DNA of 54,541 nt from Acanthamoeba lenticulata (GCA_002179805.1 NAVB01000230.1:1-54541); one strand, 5' to 3'; numbered from the stretch's first letter, positions 9,653-20,220 are shown. The notes: a model not told the origin generated them from the sequence alone. A program made the numbers and translations.

Positions 9653-11749
9653 ATGGGTGGAGGCGGGTGGTTGGTCTACGACACGGTCAAAACCGTGCGT
9701 ATTGAGGATCGGTTCGTCTCTTCGCTTGCTACAAATCTGGCAAAGACTTTCATTTAATTTAATTCAACAAAATTGACAGGAAGCTCAGTGCACTCTATTA
9801 CGCGCTTGTGCTGGGCGCGCTGGCATACACAGCTTCCACCATCATTTACCACAAGGTTCAATGCCTTGCCTTCTCCTGCAGCAATGCTCTTGATTTCTCG
9901 GTTCGTACTGATTTGCGGGGCAGGGCTACCTCGAGTTTGAGCCGCAGATCGTTGGCGGCCTGTCGCTGCACCTGACGCGCCAGCACCACAATGACGGCAG
10001 CGGCCAGCCGGGCGCCGACGTCATTGACACCCGCCGCCTGCCCTACTGCCGCCAGCACCCCGACGCCGGGTCCGACGCCAAGGTTCGTGTGGCCTCGTTG
10101 TTGGGCCACTACGGGCGTTAGACCACGGGCGACCCTCATGTCCTTCATGAACTCACTCGAACGCACGCAGGCCTGCTTGATCTGGGACGACGATGACATC
10201 CTCGCGCAGCGCGGAACCCACGCGGCCCTCATCACCACCCGCGTCCAGCGCTACCTCGAGGTCCGTGGCGGTAATGATGATGAAGAGGTTGGAGATGACG
10301 AAGATGATGATGAAGCTGATCATCAACTACAACAAAACACAAGCAGAGGCGCGTGTGTGAGCCGACCGAGGCTGCCTGCGGCACCCTCTGGGAGGAAGTG
10401 TCCCATGACGACCACTTCATCGCCGACACGGAGAACTTTGAGCTCGGGGTCTACCACAGCATGCAGGCGCCCCACTTCTTCGAGGAGTCTGGCCACTCCC
10501 ACGCGTTTGCTGACGGCAACCTCCACATGAAGGGCGTCCTCATGAAGTACGTGCCGTTCTCTGTTTCAAATATTTGGACAAGAATGTAACATGTTGGAAT
10601 GTGTGGTATGCGGGCATGCGCAGGGGCCAGGGCGACTCCAAGGCCGTTCTCAAGCACTTCCCAAAGGGCGAATGCGACCACTTCAAGCTCACGGAGCTGT
10701 TGGCCGCCGCCGATATCAGTCTCGATGACCGCAGTACTGTTTTCTCCTTCCGTCCTTTCCAAGTTGATTACTAGTGCTCACCATTGTTTCCTCGTCAGGC
10801 GACGCACCCGGACAAGAAGGCCTGCCGCTCCGGGCCAGCGGCCTCATCCTCCACGCCGACCTCGCGTATTTTGCTCCTCATCCTCCCCGAGCTCGTCACG
10901 ACATGATTCATCCCTTTCTCTCCACATTGCAGATACAACAACATTCGGTGCGACGGCAAGCTCAAGTGCGCCTTCGGGCAGGGCGACATCAGCTACCGCT
11001 ATCGCATCTACCGTGTCCCCGAGTCCAACGTACGTCATCAACATAAATTACAAATAAATTAAAAAATATAAAATTATCAAAAAAAGAAAGTAAATAAAAT
11101 AAAATAAAATAAATAGAAAGTAGATCAAATAGAAAGAGCTCAAGGCCTTTGGCGTTGCGTTGTGATGTTTGTGCATCTTCCAGCCCGAGGTGGTGGAGGT
11201 GCTGAAGCTGAACGACACACACCGGCTGCGGAGCGTCAAGCGGGGCATCGAGGTCAACGTGGCGCAGACAGGCAAGATCGGGCGCTTCTCCATGCAGGTG
11301 CTCATCGTCAACCTGTGCTCGGGCCTCGGCATGCTGGCCATTGCCACCGTCATTGTCGACACCATCGGTATCCGTCATCCTTCCTCTTTCCATGTCAACA
11401 GAGTCGAGTTGCTCAACACTGATTGGCTGTGGTGGGCTGCCGCTGGATGACGAGAGCAGCCATCTACGTGCTGCCCAACAAGCCGATCTACTTCCGCCAC
11501 AAGTACAAGGTCGTCGACAGGACCCGCCTTCACCACGGGCACGGGCAAGGGAGCGAGCCCGAGGAACGGAAGGAGAAGAAGAAAACGGAGCAGGAAAGGG
11601 CCAAGGAAGAGGGCAAGGAGAATAGCGGCGGGAAGCCAAGAAGGAACAAAAAGAATCGTGGCACCGAGAGCGTCGAGGAAGCGAAGAGCAACGAGTCGGG
11701 AACTGGCCAGTTGCGACAAAGGAAAAAACGAAGCAGCGCCAAGCCGTAA
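9653..11749 (+). CDS. P2X receptor homologue (trimeric ATP-gated cation channel family)
   Basis: P2X channels are trimers with two membrane helices per subunit; in amoebae they sit on the contractile vacuole or plasma membrane. Ten exons (9653-9711, 9780-9855, 9924-10082, 10171-10260, 10347-10546, 10624-10733, 10799-10865, 10933-11029, 11184-11367, 11460-11749) give 443 residues. The N-terminal YxTxK signature is present (YDTVK, residues 9-13). TM1 is LYYALVLGALAYTASTIIY, followed by KGY as in animal P2X. Before TM2 comes TGKIGRF, then TM2 (VNLCSGLGMLAIATVIVDTI) and a YFRHKYKVV stop-transfer stretch, which match the vertebrate family closely. The ectodomain has few cysteines, as in other protist P2X. 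The C-terminal tail is very basic/acidic. By eye the two lysines that contact ATP after TM1 are replaced by leucines. Confidence 0.9.
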
Positions 11750-12098
11750 ACGTTTGTTTTCTTTAAGAAAGGAGGAGAACAGCATCAACCTCGCTCATCC
11801 TGACAGTTAGGTTTCTTGCTTCATTTTGCCAAGGAGTTTTCCTCCCAGCGCCAGTGACGCGAGCAGCTTCCTGGAGATGCTCCAGTCAACTGCCTCCAGA
11901 GGGGGTAAACGGAGTTACGTTGGCCGCGATCTGGCCAGGCCTTCAATCGAAATTCCGTTGTCTTTATCAGTGGGTGGTCGGCGGACGCCAACCCGCCACG
12001 GCTACAAAAGGACCCAGCCTTGGTTTGGCCCAACTCATCAAACACCACAACACAAGAACCACAACAGCAAACCTTCTCCGCCTTTACCCCAACCCAAG

Positions 12099-12160
12099 GT
12101 AACCTTTTGCTTTCCAAACCAAGTTAAGAGTCTTCCAGAGCTAACCCTGATCGTATGCAG
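12099..12160 (+). other. Intron in the 5' UTR of the histidine-rich gene
   Basis: A 62-nt intron runs from a GTAACC donor at 12099 to a TATGCAG acceptor at 12160, so the spliced leader ends exactly at the start codon at 12161. Upstream, a TACAAAAG element at 12003-12010 may act as a TATA-like box. Direct sequence reading; transcript ends are not known. Confidence 0.55.
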
Positions 12161-12892
12161 ATGTCGAACCTGAACACCACCCCCGTCTTCCCCGCCACCA
12201 CCGCCGCCACCACCACCCCCGTGGCCCTTGCCCCTGGCGCGACCGCTACCACCGTGCTTCCGCACAACGCCGGCCTGATGGGCAACAACTCCCACCTCTC
12301 CAAGCAGGAGCGCAAGGCCCTCAAGCACCAGAACAAGGCCCTCAAGCACGAGCACCACGCTCACCACGCCCATGGGGCCCCGCTCGCCGCCGGTGCCCTT
12401 CCGCTCGCTGGCGCCACCCACGGGCTCGCCCACGGACCCACGCGGGTGGTCGAGCACGCGCCCATCATTGAGCGCGAGGTCATCGTCGAGCGCCCGGTCG
12501 AGGTGCGCCACGAGCACCACGTCCAGCCCATCATCCACGAGCGCGAGCACCAGATCCAGCCCATCATCCAGACCGAGGTCACCACCGAGCGCAAGATCAT
12601 CACCGAGGACCACAACGTCGTGCTCCCGCCCGTCGTCGAGGCGCCCCGCGTAGTCCCGACCACCGGCCTCGCCCACAACACCATGACCGACCAGCGCGGT
12701 CTCGGCCTCCACGGCACCGGCGCCGGCGCGCACCACGCCACCATCGGCCAGAAGATCAAGGGCACCGTCAAGGAGGTCCAGGGCGCCATCACCCACAACC
12801 CGGTCAAGAAGGAGGAGGGCCGTCTGCTCAAGCAGGGCATCGAGCCGGCCACGGCCGGCCTCGGCAACACTGCCACCGGCACCCGCTTCTAG
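12161..12892 (+). CDS. Histidine-rich stress-type protein with CsbD-like C terminus
   Basis: A single coding exon of 243 residues. The N terminus is Ala/Thr-rich. Residues ~50-75 contain a Lys/His-rich run (KQERKALKHQNKALKHEHH). The middle is a series of His/Glu/Ile/Val repeats (IIEREVIVERPVEVRHEHH, then HVQPIIHEREHQIQPIIQ), a pattern also seen in fungal and bacterial stress-induced, probably amphipathic, proteins. The C terminus (IGQKIKGTVKEVQGAI, then GRLLKQG) resembles the CsbD-like helical repeat. No signal peptide or membrane segment. Very strong G/C third-position bias and a 5' UTR intron suggest a highly expressed gene. Function unknown; 'stress-type' is inference from composition. The protein at 53.3-54.3 kb also has a CsbD-like segment. 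Confidence 0.75.
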   Translation: MSNLNTTPVFPATTAATTTPVALAPGATATTVLPHNAGLMGNNSHLSKQERKALKHQNKALKHEHHAHHAHGAPLAAGALPLAGATHGLAHGPTRVVEHAPIIEREVIVERPVEVRHEHHVQPIIHEREHQIQPIIQTEVTTERKIITEDHNVVLPPVVEAPRVVPTTGLAHNTMTDQRGLGLHGTGAGAHHATIGQKIKGTVKEVQGAITHNPVKKEEGRLLKQGIEPATAGLGNTATGTRF

Positions 12893-13066
12893 AAGAAGCT
12901 TGTACCGTCCTTCCCCACAAGCAGATGCTTGTCGCATAAAAGGAAAAAACAAACCAACAAGTTGGCTTGCAAACCTTTTTAAGCTTTCACAAGCAACCAT
13001 TCCCCAAATTTTTCTTTCTAAAGGCGAATCGTTGCAAAGAAAAGAACAGCATTCAAGCACCAGAGG

Positions 13067-16000
13067 ATGAGGAGTTATGGATGGCTGTTGTTCTGCTCCT
13101 TCATCCTCATCCTGCTACACTTCACTGTCCCGATAACGCCCACGACCTCTTGTCTGCTGGGCCAGACCTCAACAACGGGCGTGGACAATTTGGCCAATCC
13201 AACCACCAACTACGGGCCCACGACGCAGCGTTTCACTGTCGGTAACAGCTCGGTTACACTCTGGGCTGTGGCATTTGAGCTCTTCTGGTCGGCGTCCTCT
13301 CTGAGTGTTGCGTCTCCAACCAGTTTGATGCAGGTCAGCGCTCTCTTCCCGCTTCCCCCTGAGCGCTCGCACGTCAATTTCCTTATTCCCTTCACCACTT
13401 CTTGGGGCGCGAGCAGATAACGACCGTTGCTGCGAACGGTGAACCCGACACCATCGTTGGCCAAGCGCTCATCAACTTTGATGGTGCACCAGGCGTCATG
13501 ACGGCCTATGGCTATTGGGCCGAGTTTGTGTTGCCCTTGGACGCCCCGGTGCTCTTGGAAGCCAACACGGACTACTTCCTCGTGATCACCCTGGGCGCTT
13601 ACCCGAATGTTGATCTTGTGCTCGGGCCGCTGACTCCCCCCGCGGCCGATGCGGCCATCGTGGCCACCACGCTCCTGCTCCCGAGCTATCCCGAGGATGC
13701 AACGCAGGCGGTCAAGGCGCGCTTCCTCGCATGTTCACAAGATCCAACCCCGACACCGTCGCCCTCCGTTTCACCCACGCCTCCCTGCACGCGTACGTTC
13801 CTGACCGGCTCCGGCGTACGCAAGATGATCAATCGATACCCCGTGGCCCAGCGGATGAGCGTCAACCGGGCAACGACAGTACAGTCCGTAACAATTCCCC
13901 TTGTGACCGGTTTGTATTCTTCCTCTCCCGCTCGACCTGTTTGTGCCAGTTGACCAAGGTCGTGCCTCTCCCCACCGTGCAGGGTATCTTGAGAGTTGGG
14001 TTTTCCCACGTTTGGGCTTCTATTCGCACAACGACAGCGCGCCCGGGTCGATTGGCGCGCCAGGCGCGCCGCTGCCAGATGGCAGCTTCACCTATGAACC
14101 CCTCCCATTGGGACGATACAATGGCTTAAGTGGTTTCTTTCTGTTCCGCTTAGTCCCTGTTGCTCCGGGCGGCGTGCAACTGCCTGGCGGGACGGACGTA
14201 TGGTTCGTGGTTGACTCACCCAGCGATCTTATCTTGGGCATCACAAACTTGGACTCGACCGTTTCCTCGTCTCCGTTACGTTTGGTCGGGTCGACGATCA
14301 TAGCAAGCGCCGTTGAGCCTGCCCAGGTCTATACTGACGGAATATTCACAACTGGGGTCTTTGGCTGCACCCAGTCAGCATCGCCCTCGCCAACGATTTC
14401 AACGACGCCCTCCGCGACAGGAACGGTGAGTCCATCACCTACACGGACGGCTTCGAACTCAGCAACGCCTACATCTACACCCTCGCCGACGATATCGCAG
14501 ACTCCCTCTGCTTCAGCCACGCCGTCAAGCACGCCAACGCCTACTCTGACCCCGACGCCCTCGAGCACGATCTCGAGCACTCCATCCCCCTCACCGTCGC
14601 CTTGCGTGCAACCGTTGCTGTCCAGCAACGGAACATACTTTTATATGACCTCCATCCCGGCCCAGAGGTTCACCATCAACCTTGCTTCGCGCGTCCAGTT
14701 CGTCACCATCCCTGTCGTAACCAGTACGGTCTCAACACAAGCTTTATGTTGTGATTGCGCTGGAAAGTTGAGACAGAACGAGAACAATAACTCAGCAAAC
14801 GTACAGGCTACCAGCTCGATAGCACGGTGATCTCGAGCGTGGGCTTCTATACCCACAACGCGAGCGCTCCGGGCCCATTCGGTGCGCCCGGAGAGCCGCT
14901 GGAAGGGGGCAGCTTCACGTTTGGGCCTGCCGGGCCTGCCGACCCTTCCGTACCCACACCTGGGTGGACCTACTGGGTACACCAGTTCATTTCTGTCTCC
15001 CCGGGCGGCGTCCTCCTTCCCGCAGGGATGGACGTGTGGTTCGTCGTTAACACGCCCACGGATCTGCTGTTTCCTGTCATGCGCCTGGCCGACCAATCAT
15101 CGGGCGACCTGAACTCGACTCCCGTGTTGATGTCAGCCGGGGTGTACTCCTTGAATGATAGGTTGATGCGAGCGGTTGGAGTTTATGGCTGCCTCGTCAC
15201 TCCTTCGCCCAGCCTCAGCGCATCTCCCACGCCTTCAATGGCCACTCGCACGCCTTCGGTGTCCTCAACGATCTCCCTTTCTCCAACTGCGTCGAGGTCG
15301 CCTTCCGCAAGCCGCACGCCTAGCGTGTCTGCCACGGCCACCTCGACGGCAACGGCCACCTCGACGGCAACGGCCACGGCCACTTCAACTGTTACGCCAA
15401 CGGTCTCAGCATCACCGTCGGCAAGTCGCTCGGTCACGCCCTCCACGACGTTGTCGCCGACGCCTTCTGGGACAATCAGCGCCTCACGCTTGCCGACCGT
15501 GACCGCGACAAGCACAGTCTCACTAACGCCCACAAGAACGCCAACGCGATCACCGTCAATCAGCCGGTCGCCGACGCCATCCTCCACGAGGACATCTTTA
15601 TCGCCGACGCCTTCAGTCACAACCAGCGCCTTGCGTACCGCATCCGCGACTGCCAGCATGACAACACGAACACCGACAAGTACTTCTTCACCGTCGACCA
15701 GCGTATCGGCAACGCCGTCTGCATCGCTGTTAGCCACACCTCCTGCGACTGTCAGCGCCTCGCCAACCGCAACCGCGACCACCAGCGCAACAACAAGAAC
15801 CCCAACAAGTACGTTGTCACCGTTGACTTCGGCCACACACTCGACTACGCCGTCCGCCACAAGGACCTCCTCGCGCACGCCGACGCCTTCAGGGACCATC
15901 AGTGCCTCAAGCCAAGTGAGCGGCTCGCCATTGGCGTCGACCAGCAGAACACCTTCAGTGAGCCCGAGCAAAGCCTCCCAATCGCCGACGCCTTCGGCTA

Positions 16001-16347
16001 CGGCCTCCAGGTCGATCAGCCCGTCGGTCTCGGCTTCCATAAGCACGAGCCGCTCGCCGCGATCTAACATGTCAGTAACTGCGGCCGAAGCCGGAGGTGG
16101 CTTCTCGCTGACCATTGCAGTTGGTGTCGCCGTGCCGGTGGGACTTCTCGTGGCGCTGGGCATTGCTGCGGTGGTGGCGCTGCTCGTGTGGAAGATCAAA
16201 GCCAAGCAACCAGAGGTGCCGCCTGCGAGACGTGGGTCAAGCTTCGAGAACACGGTGATGCACCTCCACAACAACGACGTGTACAGCAACAACCTCGGAC
16301 GAAGCACCAATTTTGCCGCTCACAGACATTCGTGGCTGTCAGCATAA
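13067..16347 (+). CDS. Large type I surface protein: three homologous ectodomains, S/T/P mucin-like stalk, single TM
   Basis: 1013 residues from exons 13067-13333, 13417-13909, 13983-14723 and 14807-16347. A signal peptide ([15 protein letters not shown]) begins the protein. Three related extracellular modules follow. Each has an AQRFT(I/V)N-like beginning, a conserved GFYxHNxSAPGxxGAPGxPL stretch in modules 2 and 3, and V(S/A)PGGVxLPxGxDVWFVV. Short Pro/Ser/Thr linkers separate them. From ~15200 to 16060 lies a ~290-residue SPT-rich stalk (repeats of SASPTPS and TRTPT type), probably O-glycosylated. The TM helix is [18 protein letters not shown], then a basic [16 protein letters not shown] juxtamembrane tail that ends in HRHSWLSA. 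A relic of this anchor lies at 32.9-33.1 kb on the other strand. Ligand and role unknown; an adhesion or coat function is inference. Confidence 0.85.
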
Positions 16348-16632
16348 GAGATTACTGACCATAATCTTAAATTAAAAAACGTTATTCTTCATGGAGCACC
16401 ACACTGCTGCGCTAAAAGGCGTGAGAAAACTGAAAATTTGCGGGCAAGAAACCGGGGCTCTGCCGTGTTTTCACGCTTTTTCGCTCCTGCATGAGGTTGG
16501 GTACATCCTATTGGGTGTGGTTATGAGTTCACTGAGGGTGATTTTGATCCACAGAGTTGTGTGTGGGATGGTGGTTGAGGCATTCAACATTGAGAAAGTG
16601 AGAAACCCTTCCAATGGCATGACACTTGCGCC
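16348..16632. other. Intergenic; decayed upstream part of the ankyrin-like fragment
   Basis: No intact gene. The last ~40 bases (about 16594-16632) stay open in frame with the ankyrin-like ORF and encode a recognisable half-repeat (QWHDTCA) before the first ATG; an in-frame TGA precedes them. This suggests the gene has lost its 5' portion. Confidence 0.4.
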
Positions 16633-17118
16633 ATGGCGGCTGCAGGAGGTCATCTCGACGTGCTTCAGTGGCTGCGCGCCAACGGCTGCCCATGGAGCGA
16701 CCACACCTGCAGCCTGGCGGCCTTGGGAGGCCACCTCTCCACGCTGAAGTGGGCGTTAGACAACGGCTGTCCATGGGACACGTGGACCTGCCATATGGCG
16801 GCCAGGGGCGGCCACTTGGAAGTGCTAGCGTGGGCTCATCAAAACGGCTGCTCGTGGAACATGCGCACATGTGCCGAAGCGGCCAAGGGTGGCCACTTGG
16901 CCGCGCTACGATGGCTGCGCACGAAAGGTTGCCCGTGGAATGAGTGGACATGCGCCTGGGCAGCCGGGAAAGGCCACCTAGAGTTGCTCCAATGGGCTCG
17001 CGCCAACGGCTGCCCGTGGGACAACGAGACCTGCAGCCAGGCAGCCAAAGAAGGCCACTCAGCTGTACTCCAGTGGGCGCGCACCAATGGCTGCCCCGAG
17101 GACGATGGCGGTTTGTGA
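16633..17118 (+). pseudogene. Truncated ankyrin-like repeat gene (GCPW repeat family)
   Basis: An open frame of 161 residues made of about five ~33-residue repeats of the pattern GGHLxVLQWxRxxGCPW followed by DxxTCxxAA. This is the same family as the genes at 18.0-18.8 kb and 47.8-49.2 kb. Those two have an N-terminal F-box-like segment (VELVSFIFKFVQPLTRPACR, VELVGLVLSHVDPLMLPVCR); this one has none, and repeat-like sequence continues upstream of its ATG to a TGA. The last repeat ends abruptly 40 bases from a tRNA gene. I read it as a 5'-truncated copy; expression as a short protein cannot be excluded. The repeats resemble ankyrin repeats of amoebae and their large DNA viruses. Confidence 0.65.
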
Positions 17119-17150
17119 GTAGTAAAAAATACGTAAAATAGGTGACCTCG

Positions 17151-17155
17151 AAAAA
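17151..17155 (-). terminator. RNA polymerase III terminator of tRNA-Leu
   Basis: Five T residues on the minus strand begin three bases after the tRNA 3' end, the normal Pol III stop signal. Confidence 0.6.
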
Positions 17156-17157
17156 GT

Positions 17158-17239
17158 TGAGCGAAGTGGGATTTGAACCCACGCATCCGAAGATAACAGT
17201 GCCTTAAACTGTCGCCTTAGACCGCTCGGCCATCCGCCC
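17158..17239 (-). tRNA. tRNA-Leu (anticodon AAG)
   Basis: An 82-nt class II tRNA read on the minus strand. The acceptor stem GGGCGGA pairs with TTCGCTC (two G-U pairs), discriminator A. The anticodon stem ACAGT/ACTGT encloses the loop TTAAGGC, so the anticodon is AAG (codon CUU, also CUC/CUA/CUG by A34 modification). There is a long variable arm (TATCTTCGGATG), as expected for Leu, and a B box GGTTCAAATCC. No intron. CCA is not encoded, as in eukaryotes. Confidence 0.95.
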
Positions 17240-17442
17240 AATGCTGTGCTAATCAGGACTACGAAGCCTTCATGTAAGAGGCCCTGTTACTCAACCCGCT
17301 CCGCCCAAATTTGTGCCATTCAGAAATGCAAGCTCCGGCGGCACCAATCAGAGGAGTTTGTGAGTTTGTTGTCGAAGAGAAGGTAAAACTCGAGACCTCG
17401 GTTTTGCTGTCAGTAAGCCCACACTACCGAACTGACCTAAGC

Positions 17443-17748
17443 ATGAACCACTACTGGTTGTTGATTGTCTTCATCTTGGCTGCCCTGTCGTCTGTGGTGG
17501 GGGGACCCCTGGCTTACGGTGGATGCCAAACCCTATGCAACTATGGTGCCGTTGCCTGCTACAGTGCCGCCGGGCTCACCTTTGGAGTGCACAGCGCGAC
17601 TTGTGCCGCAACTGGGCCTGTTGGTTGGATTGCCTGGCTGACGACAACCCCAGCGTCAACTCTTGCAGCTGCGGCAGCTTGCAGTGCAGCACAGGGCACG
17701 TGCATGGCTACCCTGTGTGCCCCCTTGCTTGTGGCGCCCACCCCCTAG
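17443..17748 (+). CDS. Small Cys-rich secreted protein, 'zygote-specific class V'-like family
   Basis: 101 residues in one exon. A signal peptide (LLIVFILAALSSVV) is followed by GGPLAYGGCQTLCN, then ACYSAAGLTFG, and a late AAACSAAQGTCMATLCA. Small proteins with exactly this spacing (GPLAYGxCQTxCN, VACYxAAG, CNAAxGTCMAAC) occur in algae, fungi and amoebae and are often labelled zygote-specific class V-like; their molecular role is not established. Six cysteines are likely disulphide-bonded. Start chosen at the ATG directly before the hydrophobic segment; the in-frame extension upstream looks non-coding. AATAAA lies shortly downstream (near 17801). Confidence 0.75.
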   Translation: MNHYWLLIVFILAALSSVVGGPLAYGGCQTLCNYGAVACYSAAGLTFGVHSATCAATGPVGWIAWLTTTPASTLAAAAACSAAQGTCMATLCAPLLVAPTP

Positions 17749-18007
17749 AGGGTGAACTCCCCAGAGCACTTTGATTACCTCCCACCAACTCTGCAGCTGG
17801 ATAAATAAAGAAAGACACACAGGGAAGTGGCTTGGTAGTCTTATGTTCAGGTAGCTGCTGTAGGTGAGGCCTAAGGCCAAGGCGTCTTACCTTTTCACCA
17901 GCTTAGCCACAGCAGGCAACCAACCGAGCAGAATGTGTCGACATCTTTTTGTGGAAGTTGATTTTTCCTGCCGTTTTCAAACGGCCGTAAAACTTATTCA
18001 ATTCTTC

Positions 18008-18808
18008 ATGGAGCACCAAGTGGAGCCACATGGACTGGCGGAAGAAGAGGTGGGCGTGGGTGACCTCATGGTGGAACTGGTCTCCTTCATCTTCAAGTTC
18101 GTCCAGCCGTTGACCCGCCCAGCCTGCCGTGCCGTGTCCCGCAGGTGGGACCACGCTCTGCAACTGCTTCTCAGTTCTGAAGAACGAGGCGCCAAGGTTC
18201 CGTTGGGCTCGAACACCGTCTCCATGCCCCATGCACCTGGCCTCTTTGCTGCGCAGGTTGCTCGCAGGGGCTGGTTGGACCTGCTCCAGTGGGCGCGTGC
18301 AAACGGCTGCCCGTGGGACAAGCGCACCTGCGCCTCGGCGGCCAGGGGAGGCCACCTCGACGTGCTTCAGTGGGCACGCCACAACGGCTGCCCGTGGGAT
18401 GAAGGCACCTGCGCGAAAGCCTCCAAGGGAGGCCACACGGATGTTCTTCAGTGGGCACGTGGCAATGGCTGCTCATGGGACAAACAAGCCAGTGCCTACG
18501 CAGCAGAGAGGGGTGATCTGCCAATGCTCCAGTGGCTGCACGAAAATGGCTGCCCATGGGACCAGTGGACATGCTCTGGGGCCGCACGAGGAGGCCATGT
18601 TCACGTGCTCCAGTGGCTGCGCGCTCACGGCTGCCCATTGAATGCGTTTCTCATCTGCACCTACGGAGGACGCCACTCGGCTGTGCTCCAGTGGGCGCAA
18701 GCCAATGACTGTTTCTGGGACGAAGATGCTTGCGCTACGGCTCTTGGCCAAGAAGACTTTGTCATGCGGCTGTTGTGGGGGCCAAAGGAGTGTGACCTTT
18801 ACTACTGA
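18008..18808 (+). CDS. F-box-like / ankyrin-like GCPW repeat protein
   Basis: 266 residues from the ATG at 18008; an in-frame ATG at 17933 would give 291. The N-terminal ~60 residues (LMVELVSFIFKFV, then RPACRAVSRRWDHAL) look like an F-box helical segment, as in the paralogue at 47.8 kb. About seven degenerate ankyrin-like repeats follow (LLQWARANGCPWD, KRTCASAARGGHLDVLQ). The last ones decay (LNAFLICTYGGRHSAV, ANDCFWDED). Such proteins may recruit targets to an SCF ubiquitin ligase; that is inference. The invariant Cys-Pro-Trp of each repeat is unlike canonical ankyrin and is typical of this amoeba/giant-virus family. It ends 19 bases before the convergent gene's stop codon. Confidence 0.8.
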   Translation: MEHQVEPHGLAEEEVGVGDLMVELVSFIFKFVQPLTRPACRAVSRRWDHALQLLLSSEERGAKVPLGSNTVSMPHAPGLFAAQVARRGWLDLLQWARANGCPWDKRTCASAARGGHLDVLQWARHNGCPWDEGTCAKASKGGHTDVLQWARGNGCSWDKQASAYAAERGDLPMLQWLHENGCPWDQWTCSGAARGGHVHVLQWLRAHGCPLNAFLICTYGGRHSAVLQWAQANDCFWDEDACATALGQEDFVMRLLWGPKECDLYY

Positions 18809-18827
18809 GGCCATAAAGCAGCAGTAA

Positions 18828-20220
18828 TCAATCGTGCTTCTTGGTGGAAGGGATTTGGACAAAGTCGTCCAGCGGGTCTTCGCCAGCAACTGAGGCCGCA
18901 GCTGCCTGAGCCTGCTTGCGCGCGTTGGAGTTGACGTTGACCGTTGTCGAACCCACGGACACCGAGGGCGCCGCGGTCTGCGCCACGCTAGGCGCGGGCC
19001 CAGGGACGGGCGCGGGCGCGTTGGCCGACGGCCCGGGCCGAGGGCGCGGCTGCAAGCCCAAGGTCCCCGCCACTGTGTGTGTCAACGCGGCAACACCACG
19101 TCAGTTGTCTTTGTTTTGGTTTAAAAATCAAACAAATAAATCATAAATAAATGCTTTTTAATGAGGATCATACGGTTGGTGTAGTGCTCCTGAGCCATGG
19201 CGGTGACGCGGCCCACCTGCGGGTGCGAGTTGGCCAGCGCCCAGAGCTTGCCAAACACGTCGTAGGTGTAGATGCCCGGCACCAGCAGCATCGTGTAGAC
19301 TAGCGGCAACGAGTAAGAAAATCAAAATAAATAAAAATTTTAAAAAAAAAGAGGGAAAATGGTGGGCGCATGTGCGGTGTGGCATGCGTACCGACAATGT
19401 AGACAAATGTGTAACCAGAGATGCGGTTCAAGACGAGCCCGACGACAAAGCAGGCCACGCACAACTGGGCAGTGTACTGCGAGGTAGGGGTCAGGATAGA
19501 AAAAGGATGACGGGAATGGTGACGATGGTGCTGAAGATGATGATGATAAAGGTCTGTGGCGAACGCACTTTAGCATAGTTGATGTCACGAAGTCGCTGGA
19601 GCTCGTTGAGGACCGTGAGAACAAAGTAGTGCATAGAGATCACGGCCTGGACAACGTCGTCTAGGGCGTAGGGAGGTATCGCGCCCGTTGCGCCGACCGA
19701 CTGGAAAGGAGCGCGTAGAAAGGTAAAGGTTCAATAAGAGGAAACAAAAATGAAACAAAATAAATAAATAAAAAGGGGTACCAAAATGGACTCCCAGGGA
19801 ATGGGTGCAGCGACAACGACGTAGCGGCCCAGAAGGTACAGACCCAACGCATAGGGCACCATGGCGGGCAACGTCACCCCTTCGATAAGGTGGGCGCCCA
19901 TGCTGGTGTGTGCAGGCACGAAAATGGACTTTAAAATACAAAAAAAAAAAAAAAAGATGAAAAAGGAGAAGAGGATGCACAAACCTGAGCGCCACATGGA
20001 CAGCAACACACAGAGCCACAAACTGGACTTGCCCTTGAGGAGCATAGGAGGAGTGAGCTGGGGCTGTAGAAGAAGACGCAAGAGGAGGAGGCACAAGAGT
20101 ACCAGTGGTGTCAAGCCACAACAAGATGGCCTGCAAACGGTTGAAGGTGGGCAGGTGAGGCTCCAACCACGCCTTAAGGCGAAGTGCATCTTCCCTCTTC
20201 CTTCTCGCCAGGTCCGCCAT
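18828..20220 (-). CDS. Multi-pass ER-type membrane protein, ARL6IP1/reticulon-like
   Basis: Seven exons (20220-20103, 20063-19985, 19902-19782, 19700-19569, 19476-19392, 19299-19174, 19072-18828) give 301 residues. There are paired long hydrophobic segments: VQFVALCVAVHVAL with VTLPAMVPYALGLYLLGRYV, then YTAQLCVACFVVGLVL with YTMLLVPGIYTYDVFGKLW. They are separated by a charged loop (VLNELQRLRDINYAK). Hairpin pairs and the LLVPGIY motif recall ARL6IP1, FAM134 and reticulon proteins that curve the ER. The C terminus is Pro/Ala-rich and ends in KKHD. The phase-consistent model needs exon 3 to start at 19902, not at the longer poly-Phe reading frame. Family assignment is by eye and only moderate. 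Confidence 0.6.

Noticed and set aside
12038..13060. 340-codon minus-strand open frame
   Set aside because: Antisense of the His-rich CsbD-like gene, which has a 5' UTR intron, strong codon bias and a sensible protein.
15183..16310. 375-codon minus-strand open frame
   Set aside because: It is the antisense of the Ser/Thr/Pro-rich stalk, whose biased codons leave the opposite frame open; composition (V/E/G/D repeats) mirrors the stalk and no domain appears.
19731..20189. Poly-Phe hydrophobic reading (FFIFFFFFCILK) as a membrane segment of the ER-type protein
   Set aside because: It is the poly-A/T tract of an intron (19903-19984); splicing at 19985/19902 gives a continuous frame and a better protein.
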